From positions 186,001 to 250,000 of the forward strand of contig OZ244213.1 in assembly GCA_965216905.1 (NCBI GenBank): a stretch of DNA of 64,000 bases. The letters are read 5' to 3'. The position numbers and the translations under genes were made by a program. This DNA is from G965216905 sp965216905. Its GTDB lineage: Bacteria > Actinomycetota > Acidimicrobiia > Spongiisociales > ZC4RG35. The first letter of the stretch is position 1. Every line of letters begins with the position of its first letter. Positions 9,701 to 17,378 of this stretch are shown piece after piece. The notes beneath the pieces are model-generated. The model was not told the origin of the DNA. It did no database searches and saw only the letters and a list, made by a program, of their open reading frames with translations.

Positions 9701-10243
9701 GACCGGATCGTCCGCCTGTGCGGCGAAGACGTCGAGGATTCCGCCTCGCACCGCGAACTCACCTCGAGCCTCGACACGGTCGGTCCGTTGGTACCCGGCT
9801 TCTGCGAGCCAGCGGGCGAGTGCGGTCTGCTCGACGGCTCCCTCGATGCGGACGGTCGCCGGCTCCGGGCTCGAGGGGCTGAGCCGCTGTACCGCCGCTC
9901 GAACGCTGGCGACCACAATGCGCTTCGGGTCGCCGGATCGGAGCAGATGACGGGCCCGGCACCGTCTCGCCATCGTGGCGGCGTTTGGGGAGAGGTGTTC
10001 GAACGGCAGCGTCTCCCACGCCGGCAACAAGGTCACAGCCTCATGGAACAGGGCGATGTCCTCGGCCAGCTCCTCGGCGTCGCGTTCGCGCGGGACCACC
10101 GCCAGGATGGGGCCGTTGCCGAGATGAGCAATGCCGCCGACGGCGAACGCCTGGGCCCCTCTGGCCACGACCCAGCGCCCCGGAAGTGGGGGGAGGTGTC
10201 GCCGACGCCATACGTCGAGCAGCGGAGCGAGCGGTGCGGACAC
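6794..10243 (-). CDS. mfd: Transcription-repair coupling factor
   Basis: A 1149-residue Mfd that removes stalled RNA polymerase at DNA lesions and recruits UvrA. Regions in order: a degenerate UvrB-like N-terminus; the RNA-polymerase-interacting CarD-like domain (LRPGDHVVHYQHGIGRFEGL); a superfamily 2 helicase with GDVGFGKTEVA (Walker A), IDEEQRFGV and TATPIPRT; the translocase block TTIIESGLDLP; and a TRCF C-terminal domain. I chose GTG 10243 because a -10 box TACGAT (10258-10253) sits nine bases before it, which suits leaderless initiation, and because an earlier ATG would run into the divergent methyltransferase gene. First gene of the mfd-lipoprotein-mazG operon. Confidence 0.95.
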   Translation of the reverse strand: MSAPLAPLLDVWRRRHLPPLPGRWVVARGAQAFAVGGIAHLGNGPILAVVPRERDAEELAEDIALFHEAVTLLPAWETLPFEHLSPNAATMARRCRARHLLRSGDPKRIVVASVRAAVQRLSPSSPEPATVRIEGAVEQTALARWLAEAGYQRTDRVEARGEFAVRGGILDVFAAQADDPVRIDFWGDVVDDLRRFGVGDQRSAEQVEEVDLYPAREFRADTTELRRAATELVEAEPWNGSVWDRLAEGAQFAGMESWMPWLAPARSLLDEAAADVTVIVLEPARGADRSRDLVAEEHDLAVALAPTWGHGAPEAGEHPALFLDMSAALAKRPTVEMPTVPQSPADEVLPVRGLDATPGDGESVSAGIGRLARSGTNVVIAMDGKPAADRVARVLAEHDLIVPRVNELASIDPAIISTGIHRGFLLPDLGVGVLGEQEIAGRRRSHRKTSQRRSRRDAVEYRDLRPGDHVVHYQHGIGRFEGLESRTMAGIERDYLVVSYAGQDRLYVPTDQLAAVTRYTGGEQPRVSRMGGKDWSDTRSRVRKAVAAVAEEVVRLHRLRAGAQGHAYPVDSPWQQEMESSFPFEETPDQLTAVSAVKADMESDKPMDRLVFGDVGFGKTEVAIRAAFKAATAGHQVAVLCPTTLLAQQHHQVFSERFAPYPLRVEMLSRFLTPKQTRSVVEGLATGEVDVVIGTHRLLSEDIRFKSLGLLVIDEEQRFGVTAKDRIKRMKLGVDVLTLTATPIPRTLEMALTGIRDVSHIRTAPVDRHPILTFVGPFDEQAVAAAIRREMLRDGQVFYVHNRVQSIERAVARLRQLVPDARYAVAHGQMSEGQLEQVMLDFWNGEYDVMVATTIIESGLDLPQVNTLVVERADMLGLAQLYQLRGRVGRSDQRAYAYLFHPADQALTEEAHRRLQAIGEATDLGSGFQLATKDLEIRGAGSVLGEVQSGHISAVGFDLYAELVAEAVDELEGRDPHRGGPPDIRIDLPVDAHLPDEYVSEMALRLEAYRRLAMATNHDEVDDVAAEWTDRFGALPPSGDTLVALAHLRVEAIRVGLTEIVALRNEVRLAPVELSASQEVRLERLYPKAILRAAEGVLFLPMPTQPIEGLLAFLSAMWPPAPPAPASQIEEPAKTTTMVDSVSEPGNPS

Positions 10244-10252
10244 GGAGCGAGG

Positions 10253-10258
10253 ATCGTA
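10253..10258 (-). promoter_or_regulatory. Leaderless promoter -10 box of mfd
   Basis: TACGAT nine bases before the GTG at 10243, with no Shine-Dalgarno in between. This fits the TANNNT rule of actinobacterial leaderless genes and supports the chosen start. Confidence 0.45.
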
Positions 10259-10334
10259 TCGGATCCCAGGGGGTGTGGAATCGAGCCGATCGCAATCCTC
10301 GAGTGAGGGCGGTCGCCGGCCGATACCAACCACC

Positions 10335-11045
10335 ATGGCAGCGCCCTATACCGAGGCAGCCGATCAATACGACATCGCCCAGCGGAACAAGGACTACCGG
10401 ACCGAGTCCGCCCTCATCGTCGATCTCGTCCATCGCCGGATGCCGACGGCGCGCACACTCCTCGACGTCGGATGCGGCACGGGCCGGCATCTCCAGCACC
10501 TGGCCGACCACTTCGACACCGCCGGCGTCGATGCCAGCGGCGAGATGCTCGCCATCGCGGCGGACCGTCTCGAAGGTGTACCGCTGCACCGAGGCGACAT
10601 CCGCACGTTCGCCTTGGATCGGACCTTCGACGTGGTGACGTGCCTCTTCTCGTCGATTGGCTATCTCCGACCCGAGATCGAGATGCGTCGGGCGGTCGCC
10701 AACCTCTCCCGCCACGTCGCCACCGGCGGCCTGCTGATCATCGAGCCGTGGGTGAGCCCCGATTCGTGGCATCGCGACGACGTGCACATCGACACCGTGG
10801 AGCGGGACGGATGGGTGCAGATGACCTCGGCCCGCCGCCGCGGCACGACGACGTTCTTGGACATCCACCAACTGGTGTCGAGCCCCACCGGCATCACGCA
10901 CCGCTCCGAGCGACATGTCCTGGAGCTGTACACCTCCCGTCAGTACCGGCTGGCGATGGAGTGGGTGGGGATGGACGTCGAGCACGATCCGACCGGCCTG
11001 ACCGGGCGAGGGCTGTTCATCGGTCGGAGCACCGCCGAGCGGTGA
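10335..11045 (+). CDS. Class I SAM-dependent methyltransferase
   Basis: A 236-residue soluble methyltransferase. Motif I is TLLDVGCGTGRHLQHL at about residues 38-53, followed by the acidic loop AGVDASGEMLAIA and the motif IV-like VVTCLFSSIGYL. The C-terminal half has beta strands typical of small-molecule methyltransferases similar to the DesVI/TylM1 sugar N-methyltransferase branch (FLDIHQLVSSP and later). That resemblance is only general, and the substrate is unknown. It is divergent from mfd and probably monocistronic; no Shine-Dalgarno is evident before ATG 10335. Confidence 0.75.
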   Translation: MAAPYTEAADQYDIAQRNKDYRTESALIVDLVHRRMPTARTLLDVGCGTGRHLQHLADHFDTAGVDASGEMLAIAADRLEGVPLHRGDIRTFALDRTFDVVTCLFSSIGYLRPEIEMRRAVANLSRHVATGGLLIIEPWVSPDSWHRDDVHIDTVERDGWVQMTSARRRGTTTFLDIHQLVSSPTGITHRSERHVLELYTSRQYRLAMEWVGMDVEHDPTGLTGRGLFIGRSTAER

Positions 11046-11087
11046 CGGAGCGACGGTCGTTTCGACGCCGCGGCAGCCGTCGAGCGA

Positions 11088-11549
11088 TCAAGACGGGGGT
11101 ACATAGGTGCCGACCGCGTGGCTCACCGGGCGATCCGGTGCTCCATCGACCCAGAGGTCGACGCGGCCGTTGATCCGGCTCCGACCCGCCCGCAACAGTT
11201 CGGCCCGGGCGAAGAGGTCGCCCCCGACGGCCGGGCGGAGGAACGTGATGTGAAGCTCCGACGTCACCGACATCGGCTCCAGACCACGAATCGAAAACGT
11301 CAGGAACCACAGCGCCAGGTCGGCGACTGCGAATTGGGTCGGTCCCGAGATGTAGCCCCCCGGCCGCAGGGCATTGGGATCGTGGGCCCATCGTGCCACC
11401 GAGTATCCGTCACCCATGTCCACACACCGAAACCCCGCCGCATACACCGATGGGAACGACGTCGCCACCAGCCGGTTGACCTCGTCCACCGACGGGATGG
11501 GAGACCCCCGGCCGGTCGATCCGCCGTCTGATATCGCTGGGTCGCGCAC
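11088..11549 (-). CDS. PaaI-like hotdog-fold thioesterase family protein
   Basis: A 153-residue single hotdog domain. It has the long-helix segment GGYISGPTQFAVADLALWF, the following strand MSVTSELHITFLRPA, and the conserved end ARAELLRAGRS. Family members hydrolyse acyl-CoA esters, often aromatic or medium-chain. The chosen GTG 11549 gives a normal family length; a CATGAT hexamer six bases upstream could be a weak leaderless -10. Copy A of a 51-bp repeat lies just upstream. Substrate unknown. Confidence 0.75.
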   Translation of the reverse strand: MRDPAISDGGSTGRGSPIPSVDEVNRLVATSFPSVYAAGFRCVDMGDGYSVARWAHDPNALRPGGYISGPTQFAVADLALWFLTFSIRGLEPMSVTSELHITFLRPAVGGDLFARAELLRAGRSRINGRVDLWVDGAPDRPVSHAVGTYVPPS

Positions 11550-11607
11550 GAACGGATCATGGCAGGTCGCCGGTCGGGCCGATCGGACGAAAGGTCGTCC
11601 CCCTCCC

Positions 11608-11658
11608 CGTTCTCGCGACCTCAAACGGATCCAAACAGTCCCTTCTGGGTGATAAAAA
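11608..11658 (-). repeat. 51-bp intergenic repeat, copy A
   Basis: Minus strand: TTTTTATCACC, then 23 variable bases, then TTGAGGTCGCGAGAACG. The same ends and the same total length recur at 58528-58578 and 62825-62875. It starts 13 bases after the stop of the dehydrogenase gene on the same strand. In this copy a GC-rich hairpin spanning the stop codon precedes the T run, so the T run may double as a terminator tail. Confidence 0.8.
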
Positions 11659-11671
11659 GCCCGGCCGGCGG

Positions 11672-12580
11672 TCAGTAGCCGGCGACCGGGTCCACCAGCC
11701 AGTTGAGGGGGCGGCCGTCGTCGAGGCGGTCGAGGTTGTCTGCGATGACCGGCGCCACGGTCTCGGGGTGGCTGAGGGCAGCCGTGTGGGAGGTGATCAC
11801 CAACCCGGGGACCGTCCACAACGGGTCATCATCCGGGAGTGGTTCGTCGACCAGCACGTCCAGCACCGCCATCGCCAGCCGTCCGGCCCTGAGCGCGGCA
11901 ACCACCGCCTCGACGACCACGGTGTCACCCCGACCGACGTTGATCAGCGAGGCACCGGCGGCGAGTCGCGCCAACGCCTCCGCGTCGACCAATCCTCTGG
12001 TCTGCGGGGTGGACGGGAGCGCGACCACCAGGTGGTCGAGCCCGGTCAGGAAGTCGTCGATCCGGTCGAACGACAGCACCAGGTCGAACGCTGCCTCCGG
12101 CCTGCCCCGCCGGGAGCAGCCTCGGACGCCCATCCCGAAGTGCCGAGCCGTCCGGGCGATGGCGGAACCGATGCTCCCTGTCCCCAGAACACCGAGCACC
12201 GACCCTTCCAGCCGCCCTGGCGGCGTCGAGTCCCAGGTCCGTCCCTGGATCCGCGCGGGCACCCGCTGGCTGTATGCCAGGAGGTGACCGAACACGAACT
12301 CGCGCATCTGCGGGCCGAACACACCGCCGACTCGTGCGAGCGGGACACCGACCGGGGTTCTTCCCGCCAGAGCGTCGACGCCGGCCCAGGTCGACTGGAT
12401 CAGCCGAAGCCCCCCGAGGCTCTCGGCGGCGACGAGGATGCCTGCCGGCGGCCCGACGAGCGCGTCGGCGCGTTGTTCCGGCACCTGATGCGGATCGGGG
12501 AACGATCGAACGTCGTGACGCTCTCCCAAGAGATGGCGATAGCCGGCAGCGTCAGACCCCACGACAACGACGGTCGCCAC
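11672..12580 (-). CDS. D-2-hydroxyacid dehydrogenase family protein
   Basis: A 302-residue NAD(P)-dependent oxidoreductase. The Rossmann glycine motif is VLGVLGTGSIGSAIA. The catalytic residues are visible as Arg in LINVGRGDTV, Glu in LVDEPLP and His in VITSHTAALSHPE. The first 100 residues form the usual substrate domain. Family members reduce glyoxylate, hydroxypyruvate or other 2-oxoacids. Start GTG 12580, two bases after the pgsA stop, so the genes are likely co-transcribed although functionally unrelated. Substrate cannot be assigned. Confidence 0.85.
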   Translation of the reverse strand: MATVVVVGSDAAGYRHLLGERHDVRSFPDPHQVPEQRADALVGPPAGILVAAESLGGLRLIQSTWAGVDALAGRTPVGVPLARVGGVFGPQMREFVFGHLLAYSQRVPARIQGRTWDSTPPGRLEGSVLGVLGTGSIGSAIARTARHFGMGVRGCSRRGRPEAAFDLVLSFDRIDDFLTGLDHLVVALPSTPQTRGLVDAEALARLAAGASLINVGRGDTVVVEAVVAALRAGRLAMAVLDVLVDEPLPDDDPLWTVPGLVITSHTAALSHPETVAPVIADNLDRLDDGRPLNWLVDPVAGY

Positions 12581-12582
12581 CC

Positions 12583-13146
12583 TCAGACCGCGCTCTCACC
12601 CGTTCCGGCCGCCCGGACCGTGTCGATGAACCCTGCCAGATACTGCCATCCGGAGGCCACCGTGAGCACCACTGCGGCCAGCATCAGCCATTGATCGACA
12701 TACCACCCGAACACGGGCGACCACGGCCGCAGGATCGCGAAACCGATCGCCACGAACTGGGCGGTGGCCTTGACCTTCCCCCAGGTGCTCGGCCGCATGA
12801 AGCCACCGCCGAGCGCGACCAGGCCGCGCAAGGCCATGACGACGAACTCGCGCATCACGATCACGACCGCCGCCCAGATCGAGACACGGTCGACGGCGAC
12901 GAGCGCGAACAGGGTTCCGGTCACGAGCAGCTTGTCGGCGGTCGTGTCGAGGAATGCTCCCAGCGTGGAGGTCACACCCCACCGGCGGGCAAGCCAGCCA
13001 TCGAAGAAGTCGGTGAGCGCGGCGACGGTGAAGAGCACCACTGCGAGGACCGGACCACGCTCGACCTCACCGGCTCCGACCACGAGTGCCATGATCGCCG
13101 GAACGGCGATCACCCTCGACAGTGCGAGCCAATCGGGGAGTGAGAT
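12583..13146 (-). CDS. pgsA: CDP-diacylglycerol-glycerol-3-phosphate phosphatidyltransferase (possible ATC start)
   Basis: A polytopic membrane enzyme making phosphatidylglycerophosphate. It has the CDP-alcohol phosphotransferase signature D-G-x2-A-R-x8-G-x3-D-x3-D (in DFFDGWLARRWG and the following GAFLDTTADK) and four to five hydrophobic segments. The first ATG/GTG/TTG in frame is GTG 13113, but it has no ribosome site and drops the conserved N-terminal LPDWLALSRVIAVPA. Eleven codons upstream, ATC at 13146 is preceded by AAGGAGG with a five-base spacer, giving 187 residues. I annotate from ATC. A TATGAT box (13175-13170) lies upstream. Confidence 0.82.
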   Translation of the reverse strand: MSLPDWLALSRVIAVPAIMALVVGAGEVERGPVLAVVLFTVAALTDFFDGWLARRWGVTSTLGAFLDTTADKLLVTGTLFALVAVDRVSIWAAVVIVMREFVVMALRGLVALGGGFMRPSTWGKVKATAQFVAIGFAILRPWSPVFGWYVDQWLMLAAVVLTVASGWQYLAGFIDTVRAAGTGESAV

Positions 13147-13169
13147 GGGAGCCTCCTTGGGACCAGCCG

Positions 13170-13175
13170 ATCATA
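13170..13175 (-). promoter_or_regulatory. Probable -10 box for pgsA
   Basis: TATGAT on the minus strand, with an AAGGAGG ribosome site at 13158-13152 downstream. A start of transcription around 13163 would leave a 17-base leader to the proposed ATC codon. Confidence 0.4.
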
Positions 13176-13217
13176 TACACCACCGCACCAGCCCCCGAGA
13201 TCACGAAGGAGCAACGG

Positions 13218-13931
13218 ATGCCTGCCATCGACCACTACCGAGTTCTCAGCTTCGACTGCTACGGCACGCTCATCGACTGGGACACCGGTATCGGCGATCA
13301 GCTGGAGGACTGGGCGGCGCGCTCCGGCGTCGATGAGGACCGAGAACGACTCCTGGCCGAATTCGGTGCCGTGGAGACAAACGTTCAGCGATCGAACCCC
13401 GGCCTTCCATATCCGGACGTGCTGGCCGAAACATTGCGCTCGATCGGCCGAGGCCTGGGTATCCCCGTCAGCGACGAAGACGCAGCCGGCTTCGGTCGGT
13501 CCGTGCCGAACTGGCCGGCTTTCCCCGACGCGACGGAGGCACTCGAACGGCTGGCGGAGACCCACCGGTTGGTCATCGTGTCCAACATCGACGATACGTC
13601 CTTCGAAGCCAGCAATCGCCGGCTCCGGGGGGTGTTCGATGCGGTGATCACGGCATCACAGGTCGGAAGCTACAAACCCGCCGATGGGCATTTTCTCCGA
13701 CTGTTGGATCTGATCGACGAATGGGGTGTCCCGCGAGGCTCACTGCTCCACGTGGCGGAGTCGCTCTATCACGATCACGAACCGGCGGCCCGGTTCGGGA
13801 TCGACTCCGCGTGGATCCATCGCCGCGCGGGTCGCACCGGCCACGGCGCCACCGCTCCTCCCGCCGATCCATCGGTGCGCCCCACGTTCCGCTTCGAGTC
13901 GATGGCGGAGTTCGCCGACGCCATGTCCTGA
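13218..13931 (+). CDS. HAD-superfamily hydrolase (haloacid dehalogenase type II-like)
   Basis: A 237-residue cytoplasmic hydrolase. Motif I is LSFDCYGTLIDWD (nucleophile Asp near residue 12), motif II is VIVSNIDDTSF, the motif III lysine is in GSYKPADGHF, and a motif IV-like acidic region follows in LHVAESLYHDH. The cap between motifs I and II is the helical type seen in 2-haloacid dehalogenases. Many such proteins are general phosphatases, so the substrate is open. ATG 13218 has an AAGGAG ribosome site. Divergent from pgsA. Confidence 0.85.
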   Translation: MPAIDHYRVLSFDCYGTLIDWDTGIGDQLEDWAARSGVDEDRERLLAEFGAVETNVQRSNPGLPYPDVLAETLRSIGRGLGIPVSDEDAAGFGRSVPNWPAFPDATEALERLAETHRLVIVSNIDDTSFEASNRRLRGVFDAVITASQVGSYKPADGHFLRLLDLIDEWGVPRGSLLHVAESLYHDHEPAARFGIDSAWIHRRAGRTGHGATAPPADPSVRPTFRFESMAEFADAMS

Positions 13932-13958
13932 TCGCTCGGTCGCGTCCGGTTCGGAGGC

Positions 13959-14528
13959 TCACCGCCGGCGGGCGGCCTGTTCCTGCGCGCGGACGGGATC
14001 GGAGACCCACTGCTCCACCACATCCGCCGCGTCCTGAACCTGCAGGTCCACATCGTCACGCTCCCGGGACGTGAATCTCGACAGCACGTAGTCAGCCGGA
14101 TCCCGAGAGCCCGGCGGACGTCCCACCCCGATCTTCAGCCGGTCGAACTCGTCGCTGCTCAGGTGCTGGCGGATCGACTTCAGCCCGTTGTGGCCACCGG
14201 TCCCACCACCTCGTTGCAGGCGAAGTCGCCCGAAGTCGAGGTCGATGTCGTCGTGGATCACGAGCAGGTCGTCGACCCCCACCTTGTGGTAGTCGAGAAC
14301 TGCCCGGACCGACGCCCCAGACTGGTTCATGTAGGTGGTGGCTGCGGCCAGGAGGACCTTCTCGCCCGACAGCCGGACGCTCGCCAGCTCGGAGCGGAGA
14401 CGCAGGGGACCGGGACGGAATCGTCCGTCGTGACGGAGTGCCAGGGCCGCCAGCACTTCCGTGCCGACGTTGTGTCGAGTGCCGGCGTACTCGGACCCGG
14501 GATTCCGGAGCCCGAATACGACCTTCAT
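13959..14528 (-). CDS. pth: Peptidyl-tRNA hydrolase
   Basis: A 189-residue Pth that releases peptides from peptidyl-tRNA after abortive translation. The N-terminal VVFGLRNPGSEYAGTRHNVG contains the catalytic His19; further blocks are TYMNQSGASV, VIHDDIDL and GGGTGGHNGLKSI. All are standard. Its ATG overlaps the rplY stop (ATGA), the common rplY-pth pairing. Confidence 0.97.
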   Translation of the reverse strand: MKVVFGLRNPGSEYAGTRHNVGTEVLAALALRHDGRFRPGPLRLRSELASVRLSGEKVLLAAATTYMNQSGASVRAVLDYHKVGVDDLLVIHDDIDLDFGRLRLQRGGGTGGHNGLKSIRQHLSSDEFDRLKIGVGRPPGSRDPADYVLSRFTSRERDDVDLQVQDAADVVEQWVSDPVRAQEQAARRR

Positions 14529-15220
14529 CCCTCCGACTCGTCGTCGCCACCGTCGCCTTCGCCGGCGGCGCCTTCGTCGGTCTCGCCCTCGCCTTCCTCG
14601 GCCCCGACCTCGATCGGCTGGCCGTCCTCGTCCAAGAGCACCTCGGGCTCCTCTTCGACCTCGGCGGCGGGGAGAGTGATCGTGACGACCACGGCCTCCG
14701 GATCCTCGAGATACTCGACACCATCGATCGCTGGGAGATCCTCGATGCGAAGCGAGTCGTGCACCTCGAGGTCGGTGACATCGACCTCGATGTAGTTGGG
14801 GATGGCCGTGGCCAGCGCCTCGATCTCGACAACGGGCCGGATCAGCGACAGGATCCCGCCTTCGGTCACCCCGGTCGGCTCGCCCACGGTGTGGATCGAC
14901 ACCTCGGTGTTCACCGTGTCGGTCAGGGAGAGCTTCACGAAATCGACGTGGCGAATCTCGTTCCTGAACGGGTGCCGCTCGACGACTCGCGGCATCGTGA
15001 GGTGGGTGCCGTCATCGGTTTCGAGGTTGATGAGCGCGTTGCTGCCTGCCTCGGTGCTCAATGCCGCCACCAGATCGTGATGGTCCACGGCAACGCTCAA
15101 CGGGTCGAGGCCCTTTCCGTACACGATCGCGGGAACCTGTCCCTGGCGCCGCAGGCGACGGGAGGCTCGGCTCCCGGTGGCGCGACCGGTCTCGGCGCGC
15201 AAGGTGATCTGATCGGACAT
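14525..15220 (-). CDS. rplY: Large-subunit ribosomal protein bL25 (Ctc/TL5 type)
   Basis: A 231-residue bL25 of the two-domain general-stress type. The N-terminal 5S-rRNA-binding domain (about 1-95) is followed by the TL5 beta domain (about 96-185). A strongly acidic tail of Glu, Asp and Gly fills the last 45 residues. It has a GAGGAG ribosome site before ATG 15220 and a good promoter upstream, and is co-transcribed with pth. Confidence 0.96.
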   Translation of the reverse strand: MSDQITLRAETGRATGSRASRRLRRQGQVPAIVYGKGLDPLSVAVDHHDLVAALSTEAGSNALINLETDDGTHLTMPRVVERHPFRNEIRHVDFVKLSLTDTVNTEVSIHTVGEPTGVTEGGILSLIRPVVEIEALATAIPNYIEVDVTDLEVHDSLRIEDLPAIDGVEYLEDPEAVVVTITLPAAEVEEEPEVLLDEDGQPIEVGAEEGEGETDEGAAGEGDGGDDESEG

Positions 15221-15258
15221 GAAGACTCCTCGAACGAGCAGGAAAGAGTGAGGGCCGA

Positions 15259-15288
15259 ATTATGCCCGGGCCGGCACCGGACTGGCAA
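15259..15288 (-). promoter_or_regulatory. Sigma70-type promoter of rplY-pth
   Basis: On the minus strand a -35 TTGCCA (15288-15283) and a -10 CATAAT (15264-15259) are separated by 18 bases. The -10 lies about 40 bases before the rplY ATG, leaving room for a leader with the GAGGAG ribosome site. Confidence 0.6.
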
Positions 15289-15296
15289 GGTGACGC

Positions 15297-15956
15297 TCAG
15301 ATGGGCGGTCCGGTCCCAACCCGGTCCATCCACGACACGGCCGCATCGGCCAGCTCATCGATGACGTCGTCGAGCTGCCTCCCGCGACCTCGGAAGGAGT
15401 GGTCCAACCCTTCGAGATCGACGACCGTCACCCGATCGCTGCCCCGGAGGTACGCGTCGAAGAGGTCCGACCGTGCCAGTGCGTCCCGGCTGCCCCGAAC
15501 GACCTGCAGCGGAACGTCGATGGCGGAGAGGTGGTCGGCGCGGAGCCGATCGGGGCGACCGGCGGGATGCAGCGGGTAGGCATGAAGGATCAGGCCGGAC
15601 GCTTCGATCTGGGGACCGTCCCAGGCTCCCGCAACCAGCATGCTGGCCATGCGTCCCCCCATCGAGCGCCCACCCAGGAACGGCGACTCGATTGCTGCGA
15701 CGACGGCGGCGTGGCATGCCAGGAGCGTCGCCGGACGGTCGGGCCGCCGTCGTCCCTCCTCGGTGAACGGATAGTCGAAGGTCGCCACACACCGGCCCCG
15801 GGCGGCAAGCGCCTCGGCGAATCCGGCGACGAGCCGATGACGCTGGCCGGTGCCCGCACCATGTGCGAACAGAAGGTCGGCGTCACGACCTCCGTATACG
15901 AGCGCGGTCACCGACCGGTCGTCTGCCCAACCGATCTTCCGCTCGCGAGCGGTCAT
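15297..15956 (-). CDS. Alpha/beta hydrolase (KANSL3/Tex30-like)
   Basis: A 219-residue hydrolase. The nucleophile elbow is GGRSMGGRMASML (GxSxG form). An oxyanion region DLLFAHGAGTGQRH lies near residue 35, and the final His is in GLDHSFRG. The small cap-less form matches the KANL3/Tex30-like family, which has no defined substrate. The ATG overlaps the upstream nuclease-like gene (ATGA). Last gene of the 20140-to-15297 operon. Confidence 0.8.
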   Translation of the reverse strand: MTARERKIGWADDRSVTALVYGGRDADLLFAHGAGTGQRHRLVAGFAEALAARGRCVATFDYPFTEEGRRRPDRPATLLACHAAVVAAIESPFLGGRSMGGRMASMLVAGAWDGPQIEASGLILHAYPLHPAGRPDRLRADHLSAIDVPLQVVRGSRDALARSDLFDAYLRGSDRVTVVDLEGLDHSFRGRGRQLDDVIDELADAAVSWMDRVGTGPPI

Positions 15957-16609
15957 GGACGCACCAGGTCGACGATGACCGGCAGGTGGTCGACCCCGAT
16001 GAGACGATCCACGTCGACTCGCTTGGCAACGACCCCGCGACCGAACACGTGGTCGATGCGCAGCAGAACGGCACCACCCGGCCGTTTGGCCCAGGTGCGC
16101 GGCGGCGTCACGCCGGACCGATCGGCGTGTTCCTCGACCAGATCGCTCAGGTGGCCGGCGAGGCGGCGATACGCCGGCCAGATGGGAGTGGCGTTCATGT
16201 CGCCGGCCACGATCAGCGGATCATCGCCGGCCAGGAGCGGCACGAGCGCCCGCAACTGGCCGCGTCTGACCGACGGCCCCGTGAAAGGGTCGATCGGGTT
16301 GGCGAGGTGAACCCCGATCAGACGGGCGCCCCCCAACGCACACTCGGCGGGCAAGGTCGTCGTGAGACCCGAGCGGAACGGCATCGGCACGTCGTCGACG
16401 TCGACGGGCACCGACGCCACCAGCGCCCGACCCATCGCTCTAAAGGCCGGCTCGACCCGGCCGTACGGATACCACCGTTCGAGGATTCGGCCCGCATCGT
16501 GGCCCACCTCTTGGGCACAGACGACGTCGGGACGAACGACACGGAGGAATCGTTCGAGGTCGGCGGGCACTCCGCGGCCGCCCAGCAGGTTCATCGTGAC
16601 GAGACGCAT
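15953..16609 (-). CDS. Endonuclease/exonuclease/phosphatase-fold protein
   Basis: A 218-residue metal-dependent phosphoesterase. Active-site blocks are RLVTMNLLGGRG, CAQEVG with the metal-binding Glu, GDMNATP, and the C-terminal IDHVFGR and VDHLPVIVDL with the catalytic His. The fold cleaves phosphodiesters in DNA, RNA, sphingolipids or phosphoinositides; this one has no signal peptide, so the substrate is probably internal. It follows the 16619 gene by nine bases and overlaps the hydrolase gene downstream. Confidence 0.85.
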   Translation of the reverse strand: MRLVTMNLLGGRGVPADLERFLRVVRPDVVCAQEVGHDAGRILERWYPYGRVEPAFRAMGRALVASVPVDVDDVPMPFRSGLTTTLPAECALGGARLIGVHLANPIDPFTGPSVRRGQLRALVPLLAGDDPLIVAGDMNATPIWPAYRRLAGHLSDLVEEHADRSGVTPPRTWAKRPGGAVLLRIDHVFGRGVVAKRVDVDRLIGVDHLPVIVDLVRP

Positions 16610-16618
16610 TCGCTTCGA

Positions 16619-17368
16619 TCAGGCGGTCTGCGGGGGCAGGGTCCGGAGGGCATCCTGGATCTCCTCCAAGCCCTCGAGATAGCCGTCCAGTTCGGCCCGG
16701 AGCTGCCCGACGTCGTCGTGATGGTCGACACCGCCGGGGGCGCTGGACTCCAGTGCCAGCGTGCCCACCTTGACTGCCAGCGTCTCGATACCCGTGACGG
16801 TGGCGGCGGACCGCTGCAACGTCTCGCTTCGGCGACGTTCGATCTCGGTGACCTCCTCGAGCTGTGCGGCCAGCTCGGCGGCGAGCCGCGAACCGGGACC
16901 GGCCGCGCCGATCCGCTGGCGGAGCGCATCGGGTGAATTCCGCTCGAGAAACGACCCGGCCCTCTGTGCCCAGAGCAGAGAGTCGTAGAGCCGCTCGAGC
17001 GCCCCGTTGAGGCGCGTCGACATTCCGCCGTATCCGGTCGAATCCTCCAACGTGCCGACCGCCTGCTCGAATCTGTCACGAGCCTGGAGGCCGGCCAGCA
17101 TCATCCGGCGATGAGTGCCGTCCAAGGCTCGGAGGTCTCGATCGAACTCAGGCGCCATCATCGAAGACAGCAGCGCCGGATCACGCAGATGGAGGACCAC
17201 CGACGTCAGCCAGGCGGCGACACCTGCGCCGACCACCCACGGCAGCCCGATCCCCGCGACCAGCCCGACGGCCGCCAATCCGCCGCCTGTCAACAGACCG
17301 GCAGGCGAGAGGGTCGCCGACAGCAGTCGCGAGCCGCGACGGACCCGCGGGTCGTATCGCATGGTCAT
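16619..17368 (-). CDS. Membrane-anchored coiled-coil protein, function unknown
   Basis: A 249-residue protein I do not recognise. Two hydrophobic segments at about residues 15-40 and 42-62 are followed by an Arg/Glu-rich, largely helical cytoplasmic part with probable coiled coils (QLEEVTEIERRRSETLQ and the segment ELDGYLEGLEEIQDALRTL). It sits ten bases after the solute-binding/VWA gene and was probably transcribed with it. In other actinobacteria similar VWA lipoproteins are accompanied by TelA/XpaC-type helical proteins; this may be a divergent counterpart, which is inference from context only. Confidence 0.6.
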   Translation of the reverse strand: MTMRYDPRVRRGSRLLSATLSPAGLLTGGGLAAVGLVAGIGLPWVVGAGVAAWLTSVVLHLRDPALLSSMMAPEFDRDLRALDGTHRRMMLAGLQARDRFEQAVGTLEDSTGYGGMSTRLNGALERLYDSLLWAQRAGSFLERNSPDALRQRIGAAGPGSRLAAELAAQLEEVTEIERRRSETLQRSAATVTGIETLAVKVGTLALESSAPGGVDHHDDVGQLRAELDGYLEGLEEIQDALRTLPPQTA

Positions 17369-17378
17369 CGGCGCACCA

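Noticed and set aside
7103..10306. Open frame of more than 1000 codons on the plus strand opposite mfd
   Set aside because: It is the reverse of a fully recognisable mfd coding sequence; His/Arg/Asp-rich composition is typical of antisense frames in high-GC DNA.
10244..10336. mfd starting at ATG 10336
   Set aside because: It would overlap the divergent methyltransferase start, lacks homology in the extra 31 residues, and leaves no promoter space; GTG 10243 has a TACGAT box nine bases upstream.
11608..11658. Simple intrinsic terminator
   Set aside because: The T run could serve as a terminator tail in this copy, but copies B and C lack a comparable upstream stem, and the conserved part extends 40 bases past the T run.
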